Assembly: GCF_009768975.1 (NCBI RefSeq) | Contig: NZ_CP035733.1 | Location: 1,612,001 to 1,676,000, forward strand | DNA length: 64,000 nt | Direction: 5' to 3' | Source: Sphingorhabdus lacus | GTDB taxonomy: Bacteria > Pseudomonadota > Alphaproteobacteria > Sphingomonadales > Sphingomonadaceae | Shown: positions 17,840 to 27,100 of the stretch, piece by piece | Layout of the letters: each line of letters starts with the position of its first letter | Position numbering within the stretch: position 1 is the stretch's first letter | Notes under the pieces: generated by a model | Seen by the model: the letters and a program-made list of their open reading frames with translations, nothing else | What the model was told of the DNA's origin: nothing | The model's database searches: none | Program-made: the position numbers and the translations under genes

Positions 17840-18403
17840 ATGGGTTCACATGATGATCTGAATAGCCCCACCGCGGGACCGGCGATGAAGACGCCCCTGG
17901 AGCGTTCTGTGGTGCTCGTCGGCATGATGGGTGTCGGAAAAACCAGCATCGGCAAAAGACTTGCTGCGCGGCTGGGGTGCGAATTTGTCGATGCCGATGA
18001 GGAAATCGAAACCGCGGCAGGCATGTCGATCGCAGAGATTTTTGAAAAATTCGGCGAGGCTTACTTTAGAGACGGCGAACGGCGCGTCGTCGCCCGCCTG
18101 ATTGAAGGTAAGCCCAAAATCATCGCAACGGGCGGTGGTGCCTTTGTCAATGATGCGACCCGCGCGCTGATCCGCGAGCGTGCGCTTTCGATATGGCTGG
18201 ATGCGGATATCCAGATATTGGCGGACCGTGTATCGCGGCGGAACAACCGGCCACTGCTGAAAGGACGCGACCCGGTTGAAGTGCTGACCGAACTTGGCAG
18301 GGTCCGAAACCCGCTCTATGCCGAGGCCAACATCCACATCAGAAGCGACGCGTCGCCGCACGCCCGCACCGTCGAAAATATCCTGAAAGCCATTTCTGCA
18401 TGA
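17840..18403 (+). CDS. aroK: shikimate kinase
   Basis: A 187-residue shikimate kinase with Walker A GMMGVGKT at 28-35, the shikimate-binding DADEEIE and FRDGERR segments, the GGGAF loop and the lid region RRNNRPLL. It phosphorylates shikimate in the chorismate pathway. ATG 17840 is taken as the start; ATG 17885 would give 172 residues, closer to E. coli AroK. The 3' end overlaps aroB by 4 bp, so the two are coupled. Confidence 0.93.
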   Translation: MGSHDDLNSPTAGPAMKTPLERSVVLVGMMGVGKTSIGKRLAARLGCEFVDADEEIETAAGMSIAEIFEKFGEAYFRDGERRVVARLIEGKPKIIATGGGAFVNDATRALIRERALSIWLDADIQILADRVSRRNNRPLLKGRDPVEVLTELGRVRNPLYAEANIHIRSDASPHARTVENILKAISA

Positions 18404-19500
18404 GCACTGTCACCGTCGATCTCGCCGACCGGCCCTATGACATCCGGATTGAGGCCGGCCTGCTTCAGGATATCGGGCAACAGCTTTCGGGTTATGCCCG
18501 ATCCGGTCGTTTCCTTGTCGTTACCGACGCGAATGTCGCCAACGATGTATGGCCAGACGTGCTCGCGTCACTCACGCGCGCAAATCTTGCCGCCGAATTG
18601 TTCATATTGCCCGCCGGAGAAGACGGGAAAAGCTGGGAACAGCTCGAAAAGCTGACCGATTGGCTGTTGGAAAAACATATTGAACGCAGCGACCACATCC
18701 TTGCGTTGGGAGGCGGGGTTGTCGGCGACATCACAGGATTTGCCGCCCACATCATCAAGCGGGGCTGTTCCTTCATCCAGATTCCCACGACTCTGTTGGC
18801 GCAGGTCGACAGCAGCGTCGGGGGCAAGACCGCGATCAACAGCAAAGCGGGGAAGAATCTGGTGGGTGCGTTCCATCAGCCTTCGCTGGTGCTCATTGAT
18901 CCCGATGTGCTCGAATCGCTTCCGCGCCGCCAACTGGCCGCTGGTTTCGCCGAAGTGGTGAAATATGGCTTGATCGATGATCAGGAATTTTTCGACTGGT
19001 GCGACAGCCATCTGGACGCGTTCTTTGCCGGTGATGCCGAGGCACGGCGCTATGCCATACAACATTCGGTCACGTCCAAGGCCCGCATTGTCGCGGCGGA
19101 TGAAAAGGAACTGACCGGCACACGCGCGCTCCTCAATCTGGGCCATACCTTCGGGCATGCGTTGGAGGCGGATACCGGTTTTTCCGATCGGCTTTTCCAT
19201 GGGGAAGCTGTCGCGACGGGAATGGCCTTGGCCTTCCGCTATTCGGTGCGGCTCGGCCTGTGCGGTCAAGACGATGCCGACAGGGCTGCGGATGTGTTGC
19301 ACAGGGCCGGTCTGCCGGTCACATTAGCGGACGCAGGCGTGACCGCCAATGGTGCGAAGCTGGTGGAGTATATGCTCCACGACAAGAAAATGGCGGGCGG
19401 GAAATTGCCGTTCCTGCTGGCCCGCGGCATTGGCCGGACCTTTCTTTCGAAAGATGTCGACCTTGCCGATGTTGCTACATTTCTGGACGGCCAAGCCTAA
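18400..19500 (+). CDS. aroB: 3-dehydroquinate synthase
   Basis: A 366-residue DHQ synthase. The NAD-binding GGGVVGDITGFAAH block, the substrate/zinc site PTTLLAQVDSSVGGKTAIN and the histidine motif NLGHTFGHALE are all present. It converts DAHP to 3-dehydroquinate, the second step of aromatic amino acid synthesis. It forms a two-gene operon with aroK and overlaps the convergent antiporter gene by 4 bp. Confidence 0.97.
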   Translation: MSTVTVDLADRPYDIRIEAGLLQDIGQQLSGYARSGRFLVVTDANVANDVWPDVLASLTRANLAAELFILPAGEDGKSWEQLEKLTDWLLEKHIERSDHILALGGGVVGDITGFAAHIIKRGCSFIQIPTTLLAQVDSSVGGKTAINSKAGKNLVGAFHQPSLVLIDPDVLESLPRRQLAAGFAEVVKYGLIDDQEFFDWCDSHLDAFFAGDAEARRYAIQHSVTSKARIVAADEKELTGTRALLNLGHTFGHALEADTGFSDRLFHGEAVATGMALAFRYSVRLGLCGQDDADRAADVLHRAGLPVTLADAGVTANGAKLVEYMLHDKKMAGGKLPFLLARGIGRTFLSKDVDLADVATFLDGQA

Positions 19501-21278
19501 TCGTACATAAAATCGTCGGAATCATCACCGCCGAAACTGTGCCGCTGGCCCGCGTGCATGTCGCCACTTTCAAACTGCGCGGTAAGACGGCTTCGGTCGC
19601 GAACGCGAAACTCGCTAACAATTTTTTCAATCTGCGGCTTGGCAACGCCTAGGGATTTCAAACCCTCGACTGCCAACCTGATCGAGGATTCAAACACCTC
19701 GCGCACAATCGTGATCTCTTTGTCGTGCATCAACTCGATGGCTTGCCGCCGGTCATAGGCGCGGGCAAAGATACGCGTCTTGGGAAATGCCTGGCGCACA
19801 GGCGTCAGCGTTTCCGCATCGAGATCGCGGTCGTTGATGCAAAAGAATAGGGCGCACGCCTTGTCCGCTCCGGCACGTTGCAGCAGATCGATGCGCGTGC
19901 CGTCGCCATAAAAGACCTTCCGCCCGAACTCGCCGCTAATGTCGATCGTTTCCGGATTAATGTCGATCAGCGTAACGCTTCGGCCAGCGGCAAACATGAT
20001 CTGCGCGACCTGTTGGCCGAAGCGGCCGTGCCCGACGACAATCACATTCGCCTGCGCCGCCAATTCCGGATCATCAAGCTGCACTTCGCTCGCCTGCTTG
20101 CGGGACGCAAGCTTGCCCGCGAGGATCATCAGGAACGGGGTCGCCGCCATTGACAGCGTCACGACCGCACCAAAAAGGCTCGCGGCCTCTGGCTCAATCA
20201 ACAATGCCCCCTGCGCTGCGGCAAACAGCACGAAACCGAACTCGCCCCCTTGGCTGAGCAACAAGGCCGTGATGATGGATGCCGAGCCACTGAGTCCGAA
20301 AAACCGCGCCAGCAAAAAAATCACACTCGTTTTGACGAGGATCAGGGCGACGGCAAGGCCCAGCACAACCCCCGGTTGCGCAGCGATGACATCCAGATCG
20401 AGCAGCATTCCCACGGCAAGGAAAAACAGACCCAGCAGGATTGAGCGGAACGGGTCAATATCGGCCTCCAGCTCATGCCGATAAGGAGACTCGGCGAGCA
20501 TGACACCCGCCACGAAAGCACCCAAGGCGGCGGAAACGCCGATCATCTGCATGACGGCCGCGCTTGCACAAACCGTAAATAGTCCGGTCACAATGAACAA
20601 TTCGCGTTCCGAAATTTTTCCGACCAGTTTCAGCAAGGGTGAGAGAAGATAACGACCCGCGAGGACCAGCCCGACAATCGCCAACAGGGCGTAGACCACC
20701 AGCAGCCATCCGCTGACCGCGCCTTCTTCGGCTGGCGCGCGGGAGAGTGCGGCCACGATAGTCAGAAGCGGGACGATCGATAAATCCTGAAACAGCAGGA
20801 TCGAGAAGCTCTTTTCCCCATAATCTGTTTTCAGGCGCCCTCTCGATTGCAACAGGGGCAGCACCTGGGCCGTGGAAGACAGAGCCAGCGGCAGCCCCAA
20901 AACCAGTGCGGCTTCCCAGCTGAAACTGGGCATGACCAGTTGGATGACGGCGAACATCGCAAGCCCGCACAACGCCACCTGCAGCGGGCCGAACAATAAT
21001 ATGTCCCGCCGCATCAGCCAGAGCCGGCTCGGCGACAGTTCCAGCCCCACTAGGAAGAGCAGCAGAATGATGCCGATTTCCGAATAAGCGAGGATCGTCT
21101 CGGCTTCGCCAATCAGGCCCAGTCCGTCCGGTCCAATCGCGATCCCGGCGACCAGATAGCCGAGGACAGCGCCCAAGCCCAAACGCCGGAAAATCAGAAC
21201 CGCGATCAATGCAGCGCCCAGCAGAACGACGCCGCCGAACATGACATCGGCGGCCAGATGGTGGGTCGATTCTTCCAT
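19497..21278 (-). CDS. KefC-type monovalent cation:proton antiporter (CPA2) with TrkA-N domain
   Basis: A 593-residue protein. Residues 1 to about 390 hold 12 or so membrane helices of the CPA2 exchanger fold, including LYLVGLELSPSRLW-like LFLVGLELSPSRLW. Residues from about 410 form a cytoplasmic Rossmann TrkA-N domain (VIVVGHGRFGQQVAQ). This is the architecture of KefB/KefC glutathione-gated potassium efflux systems. Substrate and gating cannot be told from sequence alone. Last gene of the radA-cvpA-NifU-like run. Confidence 0.9.
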   Translation of the reverse strand: MEESTHHLAADVMFGGVVLLGAALIAVLIFRRLGLGAVLGYLVAGIAIGPDGLGLIGEAETILAYSEIGIILLLFLVGLELSPSRLWLMRRDILLFGPLQVALCGLAMFAVIQLVMPSFSWEAALVLGLPLALSSTAQVLPLLQSRGRLKTDYGEKSFSILLFQDLSIVPLLTIVAALSRAPAEEGAVSGWLLVVYALLAIVGLVLAGRYLLSPLLKLVGKISERELFIVTGLFTVCASAAVMQMIGVSAALGAFVAGVMLAESPYRHELEADIDPFRSILLGLFFLAVGMLLDLDVIAAQPGVVLGLAVALILVKTSVIFLLARFFGLSGSASIITALLLSQGGEFGFVLFAAAQGALLIEPEAASLFGAVVTLSMAATPFLMILAGKLASRKQASEVQLDDPELAAQANVIVVGHGRFGQQVAQIMFAAGRSVTLIDINPETIDISGEFGRKVFYGDGTRIDLLQRAGADKACALFFCINDRDLDAETLTPVRQAFPKTRIFARAYDRRQAIELMHDKEITIVREVFESSIRLAVEGLKSLGVAKPQIEKIVSEFRVRDRSRLTAQFESGDMHAGQRHSFGGDDSDDFMYD

Positions 21279-21709
21279 CAGCTCGCCAGTTTCATTTGCG
21301 CCGCGGCGGCCAGTAATGCGTCATAAGGCAGCAATATGGCAGCGTGGCGGGACGGATAATCCCGCGCGGGTGCAAGCGAGGCCAATTCGGGCCATTTCGT
21401 TGGCATTTCCGCACTTTGTTTCAAGGCTTGCTCTACCGCGTCACGGATTTCGGCGATGCTTTGAAGGTCCAAGCCTGCCGCATGCGCGCGGACGATAGCG
21501 GCTGAGGCCTGACCCAAGGCGCAGGCGTTGGCGCGCAGCGCGACAGCTGCGATTGTTCCGTCACCCGCCATCGCGATTTCGGCGTGAATTCGGCTACCGC
21601 AGACAGGGGAGCGGCTCTCGGCAACGCCATCCGGATTTTCAAGACGTTCACCAGCCACCAAAGAAGATGCGAGCCGTAAAATATCCCTATTGTAGAGTCC
21701 GCTGTCCAT
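21278..21709 (-). CDS. NifU/IscU-like iron-sulfur scaffold homologue
   Basis: A 143-residue protein with the IscU/NifU N-terminal fold. Cys37 (SPVCGSR) and Cys63 (ANACALGQAS) match the first two cluster ligands. The third cysteine, expected in the PxRxxC segment, is replaced: the sequence reads PSRHAAILL. It may be a divergent scaffold or carrier. The ATG at 21709 overlaps the cvpA stop; a GTG one codon upstream is also possible. It starts one base past the antiporter start, so the three genes are probably co-transcribed. Confidence 0.82.
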   Translation of the reverse strand: MDSGLYNRDILRLASSLVAGERLENPDGVAESRSPVCGSRIHAEIAMAGDGTIAAVALRANACALGQASAAIVRAHAAGLDLQSIAEIRDAVEQALKQSAEMPTKWPELASLAPARDYPSRHAAILLPYDALLAAAAQMKLAS

Positions 21710-22227
21710 CACTCGGCCGTGTTGGTTTCAAGAGTGTCGCGCTGTTGACGTACGAATTCGGACATGGCGTTCCCGCTGGCGTTCAACAAGGGATATGTCC
21801 GGGATTTCACCATCCAGTCGGGTCGGGGTTCCTTGTCGCCAAACAGCGTTTCATAGCCCATCACGAGGAGCAGGAATATCAGCGTGGAAAATATCAAGCC
21901 TTTCAGCATCCCGAACCCGAACCCAAGCACGCGGTCAATGGGTCCGAGCACCGATTTCCGGGACTTTTTCCCGATCGATTTCGCGATCCATTTGCCGAGC
22001 GCATAGGTGACAATCACAATGGCGAGGAATGCGAGGACGGCAGCGCCGGAATCGGTCCCTATCGGTTCGCTCAATGCCGCGGATGCGGGCGCATGAAAAA
22101 TGCGTACCGCCGCGATGATCATTATCCATGCGATTAGGGACAGCGCTTCCTGCACAAATCCGCGAATAAAGCCGAATACAGCCCCGCTCCCGAGCAAAAA
22201 GAGCACGATGATATCGAGAGCCGTCAT
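21709..22227 (-). CDS. cvpA: CvpA family membrane protein
   Basis: A 172-residue protein with four predicted membrane helices and the CvpA signatures MTALDIIVLFLLGSGAVFGFIRGF and DRVLGFGFGMLKGL. CvpA is linked to colicin V production and envelope stress tolerance; its biochemical role is unsettled. The start at ATG 22227 gives the typical family N-terminus. It follows radA on the same strand, 81 bp away. Confidence 0.92.
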   Translation of the reverse strand: MTALDIIVLFLLGSGAVFGFIRGFVQEALSLIAWIMIIAAVRIFHAPASAALSEPIGTDSGAAVLAFLAIVIVTYALGKWIAKSIGKKSRKSVLGPIDRVLGFGFGMLKGLIFSTLIFLLLVMGYETLFGDKEPRPDWMVKSRTYPLLNASGNAMSEFVRQQRDTLETNTAE

Positions 22228-22308
22228 GCTGCTGTTGCTAAGGGTGACAGGATGCAAAGACAAGAGCGAGATTGAAATTTGCTCGCACGATGTTTGTCTT
22301 TTCTATTC

Positions 22309-23673
22309 TCAGTTTCGTCCGAGCATATGATCCACAAGCTGGGCCAAAGTGCGGAATTCCTGCGTCGAAACCCCTGACTGCGCCTTTACCGATGGGGGCA
22401 CCAGAGCTCGGCTGAAGCCAAGCTTCGCCGACTCTTTCAGGCGCAAGGCCGCATGCGCCACCGGCCTGATTTCGCCGGAAAGGGCGACTTCGCCAAACAG
22501 GACAGCATCCGAAGGTAATGGCCGCTCCGATAAGGCCGACACCAAAGCGGCTGCAACCGCGAGATCGGCGGCAGGGTCGGAGATGCGATATCCGCCAGCG
22601 ATATTTAGATAGACTTCTGCTGTGGAAAAACTGAGGCCACAGCGCGCCTCGAGAACCGCAAGGATCATGGCCAAACGCCCACTGTCCCACCCGACAACCG
22701 CTCTTCGCGGTGTCGCACCGCTGGATAGCCGCACGACGAGCGCCTGGATTTCCACGAGAACAGGGCGCGTGCCCTCAAGCGCGGGAAATACGGTAGCGCC
22801 CGTGACCTGCTCGGCGCGATCAGTGAGAAAAAGGGCACTTGGATTACCGACCTCAGCCAGCCCTTCTTCCTGCATTGCAAAGACACCAATTTCATCGGTG
22901 CCGCCAAAACGGTTTTTGGACGCCCGCAAGATCCGGTACTGATGACTACGCTCACCTTCAAAGGCGAGCACGGTATCGACCATATGTTCGAGAACACGGG
23001 GCCCCGCGATTGTGCCGTCTTTGGTAACATGACCGACAAGCATGAGAGCCGAACCACGCTCCTTTGCAAAACGGATCAGCTCCTGCGCCGAAGCGCGCAC
23101 TTGGCTCACTGTCCCCGGCGCGCCTTCGATAAGATCGCTATGCATCGTCTGGATAGAATCGATCACCAATAATGCCGGCGGCGCGCCCTGACTGATCGTT
23201 GTCAGTATGTCGCGCACCGATGTCGCAGATGCGAGCTGCACGGGCGCATCGCCCAAGCCGAGCCTTCTGGCGCGCAACCGCACCTGATCAACGGCCTCCT
23301 CCCCGGAAATATAAGCGACGGACAGACCGCGTCGCGCAAGATTGGCGGCGGCTTGCAACAGCAAGGTCGATTTTCCGATCCCCGGGTCGCCGCCCAGCAA
23401 TGTGGCCGAACCGGGCACCAGTCCCCCGCCCAGTGCGCGGTCAAATTCGGCTATGCCCGTCGACGCCCGTTCGGGAAGCTTGATATCGCTATCGAGGCCC
23501 GACAATTCTACGGAACGACCACCCGAACGCAGGTGATGCTTCATTTCAAAAACAGTCGCGCTTGCTTCCTCGGCGAGTGTGTTCCACTCCCCGCAATCGT
23601 CGCATTGCCCTTGCCAGCGCGAGGCTTCCGAGCCGCATGCCTGACATACATATCTGCGTTTTGCTTTTGCCAT
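22309..23673 (-). CDS. radA: DNA repair protein RadA
   Basis: A 454-residue RadA (Sms). An N-terminal zinc finger (CQACG, CDDCGEW) is followed by a RecA-like core with Walker A GGDPGIGKST, the RadA-specific KNRFGGTDEIGVF motif, and a C-terminal Lon-like domain (VYLNIAGGYRISDPAADLAV). It drives branch migration in recombinational repair. Start chosen at MAKAKRRYVCQ, the canonical N-terminus. Confidence 0.96.
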   Translation of the reverse strand: MAKAKRRYVCQACGSEASRWQGQCDDCGEWNTLAEEASATVFEMKHHLRSGGRSVELSGLDSDIKLPERASTGIAEFDRALGGGLVPGSATLLGGDPGIGKSTLLLQAAANLARRGLSVAYISGEEAVDQVRLRARRLGLGDAPVQLASATSVRDILTTISQGAPPALLVIDSIQTMHSDLIEGAPGTVSQVRASAQELIRFAKERGSALMLVGHVTKDGTIAGPRVLEHMVDTVLAFEGERSHQYRILRASKNRFGGTDEIGVFAMQEEGLAEVGNPSALFLTDRAEQVTGATVFPALEGTRPVLVEIQALVVRLSSGATPRRAVVGWDSGRLAMILAVLEARCGLSFSTAEVYLNIAGGYRISDPAADLAVAAALVSALSERPLPSDAVLFGEVALSGEIRPVAHAALRLKESAKLGFSRALVPPSVKAQSGVSTQEFRTLAQLVDHMLGRN

Positions 23674-23766
23674 GGAGGATGAATAACAGAACATAACAGG
23701 AACTCAAGCCCCAATCCGGTCGCTTCTGTGCTTGCGCGCATGGCCGACCGGTGCCACATCCCTGTC

Positions 23767-26124
23767 ATGCGGGAGAAAGAACTAAGACTGGCGCTGATCT
23801 GTTACGGTGGGGTCAGTCTCGCAATTTATATGCACGGCGTAACGCGCGAGATCTGGCATCTCATCCGTGCCAGCCGTGCCTACCATGATGGTGACGATGA
23901 TCTGGGCGGCAGCGAGAAAGTCTATCGCGACTTGCTGGCAAAAATCGAAGATGCTGCCGGAACAAAATTGCGTATTTTTACCGACATCATCGCTGGGTCC
24001 AGCGCTGGCGGAATCAACGGTGTGTTTTTGGCACAGGCCATTGTCACGGGGCAGTCGCTGGCACCGCTAACCGACCTTTGGCTGGAAAAGGCTGATGTCG
24101 AAGTCCTGCTCGATCCCGACGCACGCCCCTTCTCTCGCTTCTCAAAATTCTGGGCCATTCCGATTGCCTGGATGATCCTGCGCCGAAAAGGCGGTGCGAT
24201 TGACCGTCTGGTCGCCGACGAAGCAAAAGAGGAAGTCGCCACCAAGCTGTCACGGTTTGTGCGCGCGCGATGGTTTGCGCCGCCATTTGGAGGTCGGGTC
24301 TTTTCAGGTCTTTTGCTCGACGCGTTCGACGCGATGGCGAAGGGCATGACCGGCAAGACCCTCTTGCCACAGCACCAGCCCCTGGACCTGTTCGTGACGG
24401 TCACCGACTTTGCCGGGCACGACCAGATCCTGATGCTCAATAGCCCGTCGATGGTCGTTGAATCGGAACATCGCATCACCATCAGCTTTTCGACCCGCGG
24501 ACGCATAGGTACGGACATTGGTGCAATACCGGAACTGGTATTTGCCGCCCGGGCAACGGCCAGCTTTCCTGGCGCCTTTCCTCCCTTTTCCGCGCATGAG
24601 CTGGATGCCCAGATCACGGCGCGCAATCTGGTTTGGGAAGGTCGCGACAGCTTTTTGCAGCGGATATTGCCACAGCAATTCGCGGCGGGTGTTGCGGCCG
24701 ATACGATGCTGATTGACGGCTCCGTGTTGGCGAACGCGCCCTTCAATCAGGCGATTGAAGCACTGCGAAACAGGCCCGCCCGGCGCGAAGTCGACCGCCG
24801 CTTCGTTTATATCGATCCAAAACCCGGTCGGCCAAGCTTTCGCTTCGGCAAGCGCGGCGGTTCGAACGCGAAAGACGGGATGCGCATGAAGCCCCCCGGC
24901 TTTTTCTCGACCATTTTCGGGGCCACGTCGAATATCCCCCGCGAACAACCCATCCGCGACAGTCTGGAAAAATTGGAGGGCCGCACCGAGCGCGTCGAAC
25001 GTATGCGCCAGATCACTGACAGCTTGCGTCAGGAGGTCGAAAACACGATCGAGAAAATGCTCGGGAAAACATGGTTCCTTTCGCAACCAACCCCGCAGCG
25101 GCTGGAGAAATGGCGTGCGACGGCCAACCAGAAGGGCGCGTTGGCCGCCGGTTATAGCTATCCTGCGTACGGGCATCTCAAAATGGCGGGCGTCGTCGAT
25201 GACATCATCGCCATCGCCCGGCGCGCCTATCCTGATGCGCCTTCCATGCATTATCGCAAGCTGCGCGCCGCTATTTGGGAGGAGATACGCCGCAGGGGAC
25301 TGGAAGCTATGTCGGGCGACCAAGGCGTGGGCGCGACCAAGCAATCCATCGAGTTTTTCCGCGATCACGACATCCGATTTCGTATCCGTCGGTTACGCTT
25401 CCTTGCGCGCCGGTTGGCACATGAAATCGAGGCGGATTACGGGACCGAGGGCATTGGCACAAAGGCGATGCACGACAATATCTATGCCTGCCTGTCGCTG
25501 TTTCTGGAACGGGAGACATCGGAATATCTAGGCGATGATTTTGTGCAGTTGGTGCAGGACGGGATCGACGAACCTGGCTTGTTGATCGACGCGCTGGCCG
25601 ATCGGCGTAAGCTTATTGAAACCGACCGCCTTGCCGACCGCATGCTGTGCGATGCTCTGCTGCAGATGCCCGACGAGAACCGCCGGATCATGCTGCTCGG
25701 CTATATCGGCTACCCGCTTTACGACATTGCCACATTGCCCCTGCTGCAAGGCGAAGGTCTGGATGAATTTGATCCTGTCAAAGTGGACCGCATCTCACCC
25801 GAAGATTGCAACGCCATCCGGACCGGAGGCGCTGCAAACGTCCTGAAAGGGATAGAGTTCAACAACTTCGGCGCATTTTTCAGCCGGACCTACCGGGAAA
25901 ATGACTATCTGTGGGGCCGCCTGCATGGTGCGGAGCGTTTGATCGACATAACACTCTCGTCCCTGCCCCAATCCCTAACGCTACCAGACGCCGAGATTCG
26001 CAATTTCAAACGGGCCATGTTCGGCGCAATATTAGACGAGGAGTCACCTCGCCTGCACCGGATCCAGCCGTTAATCCGGTCGCTGCGTTCCGAAATCGAG
26101 GCGTTGGGCGGGACTGCGCCCTAG
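23767..26124 (+). CDS. patatin-like phospholipase (DUF3376 type)
   Basis: A 785-residue member of the large bacterial patatin-like family. CYGGVSLAIYMHGVTREIW is the oxyanion region; the nucleophile is Ser79 in GSSAG; the catalytic Asp317 lies in LIDGSVLANAPF. A long C-terminal half matches the DUF3376 region, with no signal peptide. The likely activity is lipid acyl hydrolysis in the cytoplasm or at the inner membrane. ATG 23767 matches the usual family start; ATGs at 23728 and 23740 are in frame. It overlaps the convergent metallo-hydrolase gene by 4 bp. Confidence 0.9.
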   Translation: MREKELRLALICYGGVSLAIYMHGVTREIWHLIRASRAYHDGDDDLGGSEKVYRDLLAKIEDAAGTKLRIFTDIIAGSSAGGINGVFLAQAIVTGQSLAPLTDLWLEKADVEVLLDPDARPFSRFSKFWAIPIAWMILRRKGGAIDRLVADEAKEEVATKLSRFVRARWFAPPFGGRVFSGLLLDAFDAMAKGMTGKTLLPQHQPLDLFVTVTDFAGHDQILMLNSPSMVVESEHRITISFSTRGRIGTDIGAIPELVFAARATASFPGAFPPFSAHELDAQITARNLVWEGRDSFLQRILPQQFAAGVAADTMLIDGSVLANAPFNQAIEALRNRPARREVDRRFVYIDPKPGRPSFRFGKRGGSNAKDGMRMKPPGFFSTIFGATSNIPREQPIRDSLEKLEGRTERVERMRQITDSLRQEVENTIEKMLGKTWFLSQPTPQRLEKWRATANQKGALAAGYSYPAYGHLKMAGVVDDIIAIARRAYPDAPSMHYRKLRAAIWEEIRRRGLEAMSGDQGVGATKQSIEFFRDHDIRFRIRRLRFLARRLAHEIEADYGTEGIGTKAMHDNIYACLSLFLERETSEYLGDDFVQLVQDGIDEPGLLIDALADRRKLIETDRLADRMLCDALLQMPDENRRIMLLGYIGYPLYDIATLPLLQGEGLDEFDPVKVDRISPEDCNAIRTGGAANVLKGIEFNNFGAFFSRTYRENDYLWGRLHGAERLIDITLSSLPQSLTLPDAEIRNFKRAMFGAILDEESPRLHRIQPLIRSLRSEIEALGGTAP

Positions 26125-27008
26125 TTTTTCAGGTTGTTAAAAACGGTTTCAACAAAGCGGTCGGCCGTTATGAAGCCGTCGGCATTGATGCCAAAACCTT
26201 CAGTCGGTTTGCCCGCCTTAATCTGATCAAGCGTTTTGCCGGCCTTTATTCCCGCTTCCACTTTCGCGATGACGGTTGCGACCATGTTCCGGTGATTCTG
26301 CAAATCTGCCTTGGTGGCGACTGCGCCGTGACCTGGAATGATTTTGGTTTGGTCGTTTGCGATGGCCAGGGCCTTATCGGCGGCCGTTACAAATCCCCGA
26401 ACGTCGCCACCACTTCCCACATCGACAAAGGGAAAGCTGATTTTGAACATGAAAAGATCACCCATGTGGATGACATTTGATTTGGTCCAGTGGATGAAAG
26501 AGTCGCCATCGGTGTGGGCCGCAGGGACATGAACCACACGCACTTCCTCACCATTCAAATGCAGCTTCAGTCCGTCGGAATAGGTGATGACGGGCAACGC
26601 AGCCTTTGGCGCAGGCGGAACGGTGTTTCCGGCGACCGTTGCCCCTGCCGCCATGCGAACACGGACATTGTCGTGCGCCATGATCACGGCCCCGGCTTTA
26701 CCGAGATTCTCGTTTCCGCCGCTATGGTCGAAATGCCAATGCGTGTTGATCAGGAACTTGACGGGCTGCGCGCCCAGATCAGTGATGGCCTTCTGGATTT
26801 TCGGGGTTAGCGGCGCGAATTGATCATCAATCAATATGGTGCCATCTTCGCCATAGGAAACGCCGATATTGCCACCTGCACCGAACAAGACCGCCACACC
26901 GGGCGCCAGTTGTTCGGCCTTGATCTCGACCTTTGACATATCCTGCGCGTAAACCGCCGCTGGAGACAGCGCTGCAGCAGCGCACAGGATGGCCGAAAGC
27001 TTTTTCAC
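26121..27008 (-). CDS. exported metallo-beta-lactamase-fold hydrolase
   Basis: A 295-residue MBL-fold protein. Residues 1-22 form a signal peptide ending in YAQ. The zinc-binding HWHFDH is at 90-95, followed by a later PAAHTDGDSFIHW and IPGHGAVATK, giving the usual metal ligands. Substrate unknown; periplasmic. I chose the GTG at 27008 because GGGAG lies 8 bases upstream and the signal peptide then begins with KK; longer in-frame ATG starts would bury it. Confidence 0.88.
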   Translation of the reverse strand: MKKLSAILCAAAALSPAAVYAQDMSKVEIKAEQLAPGVAVLFGAGGNIGVSYGEDGTILIDDQFAPLTPKIQKAITDLGAQPVKFLINTHWHFDHSGGNENLGKAGAVIMAHDNVRVRMAAGATVAGNTVPPAPKAALPVITYSDGLKLHLNGEEVRVVHVPAAHTDGDSFIHWTKSNVIHMGDLFMFKISFPFVDVGSGGDVRGFVTAADKALAIANDQTKIIPGHGAVATKADLQNHRNMVATVIAKVEAGIKAGKTLDQIKAGKPTEGFGINADGFITADRFVETVFNNLKN

Positions 27009-27016
27009 GATACACT

Positions 27017-27021
27017 CTCCC
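27017..27021 (-). promoter_or_regulatory. ribosome binding site deciding a GTG start
   Basis: On the minus strand GGGAG sits 8 bases before the GTG at 27008. It is the only good Shine-Dalgarno match near the candidate starts of the metallo-hydrolase and agrees with the signal peptide boundary. Confidence 0.65.
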
Positions 27022-27100
27022 AATGAAGTTGGGGGAAAGTTAGCGACCATGCGGAGCAAAAGCCAGCGCCGAGATGCCTTCGACACCCCGGAACGCAAAC

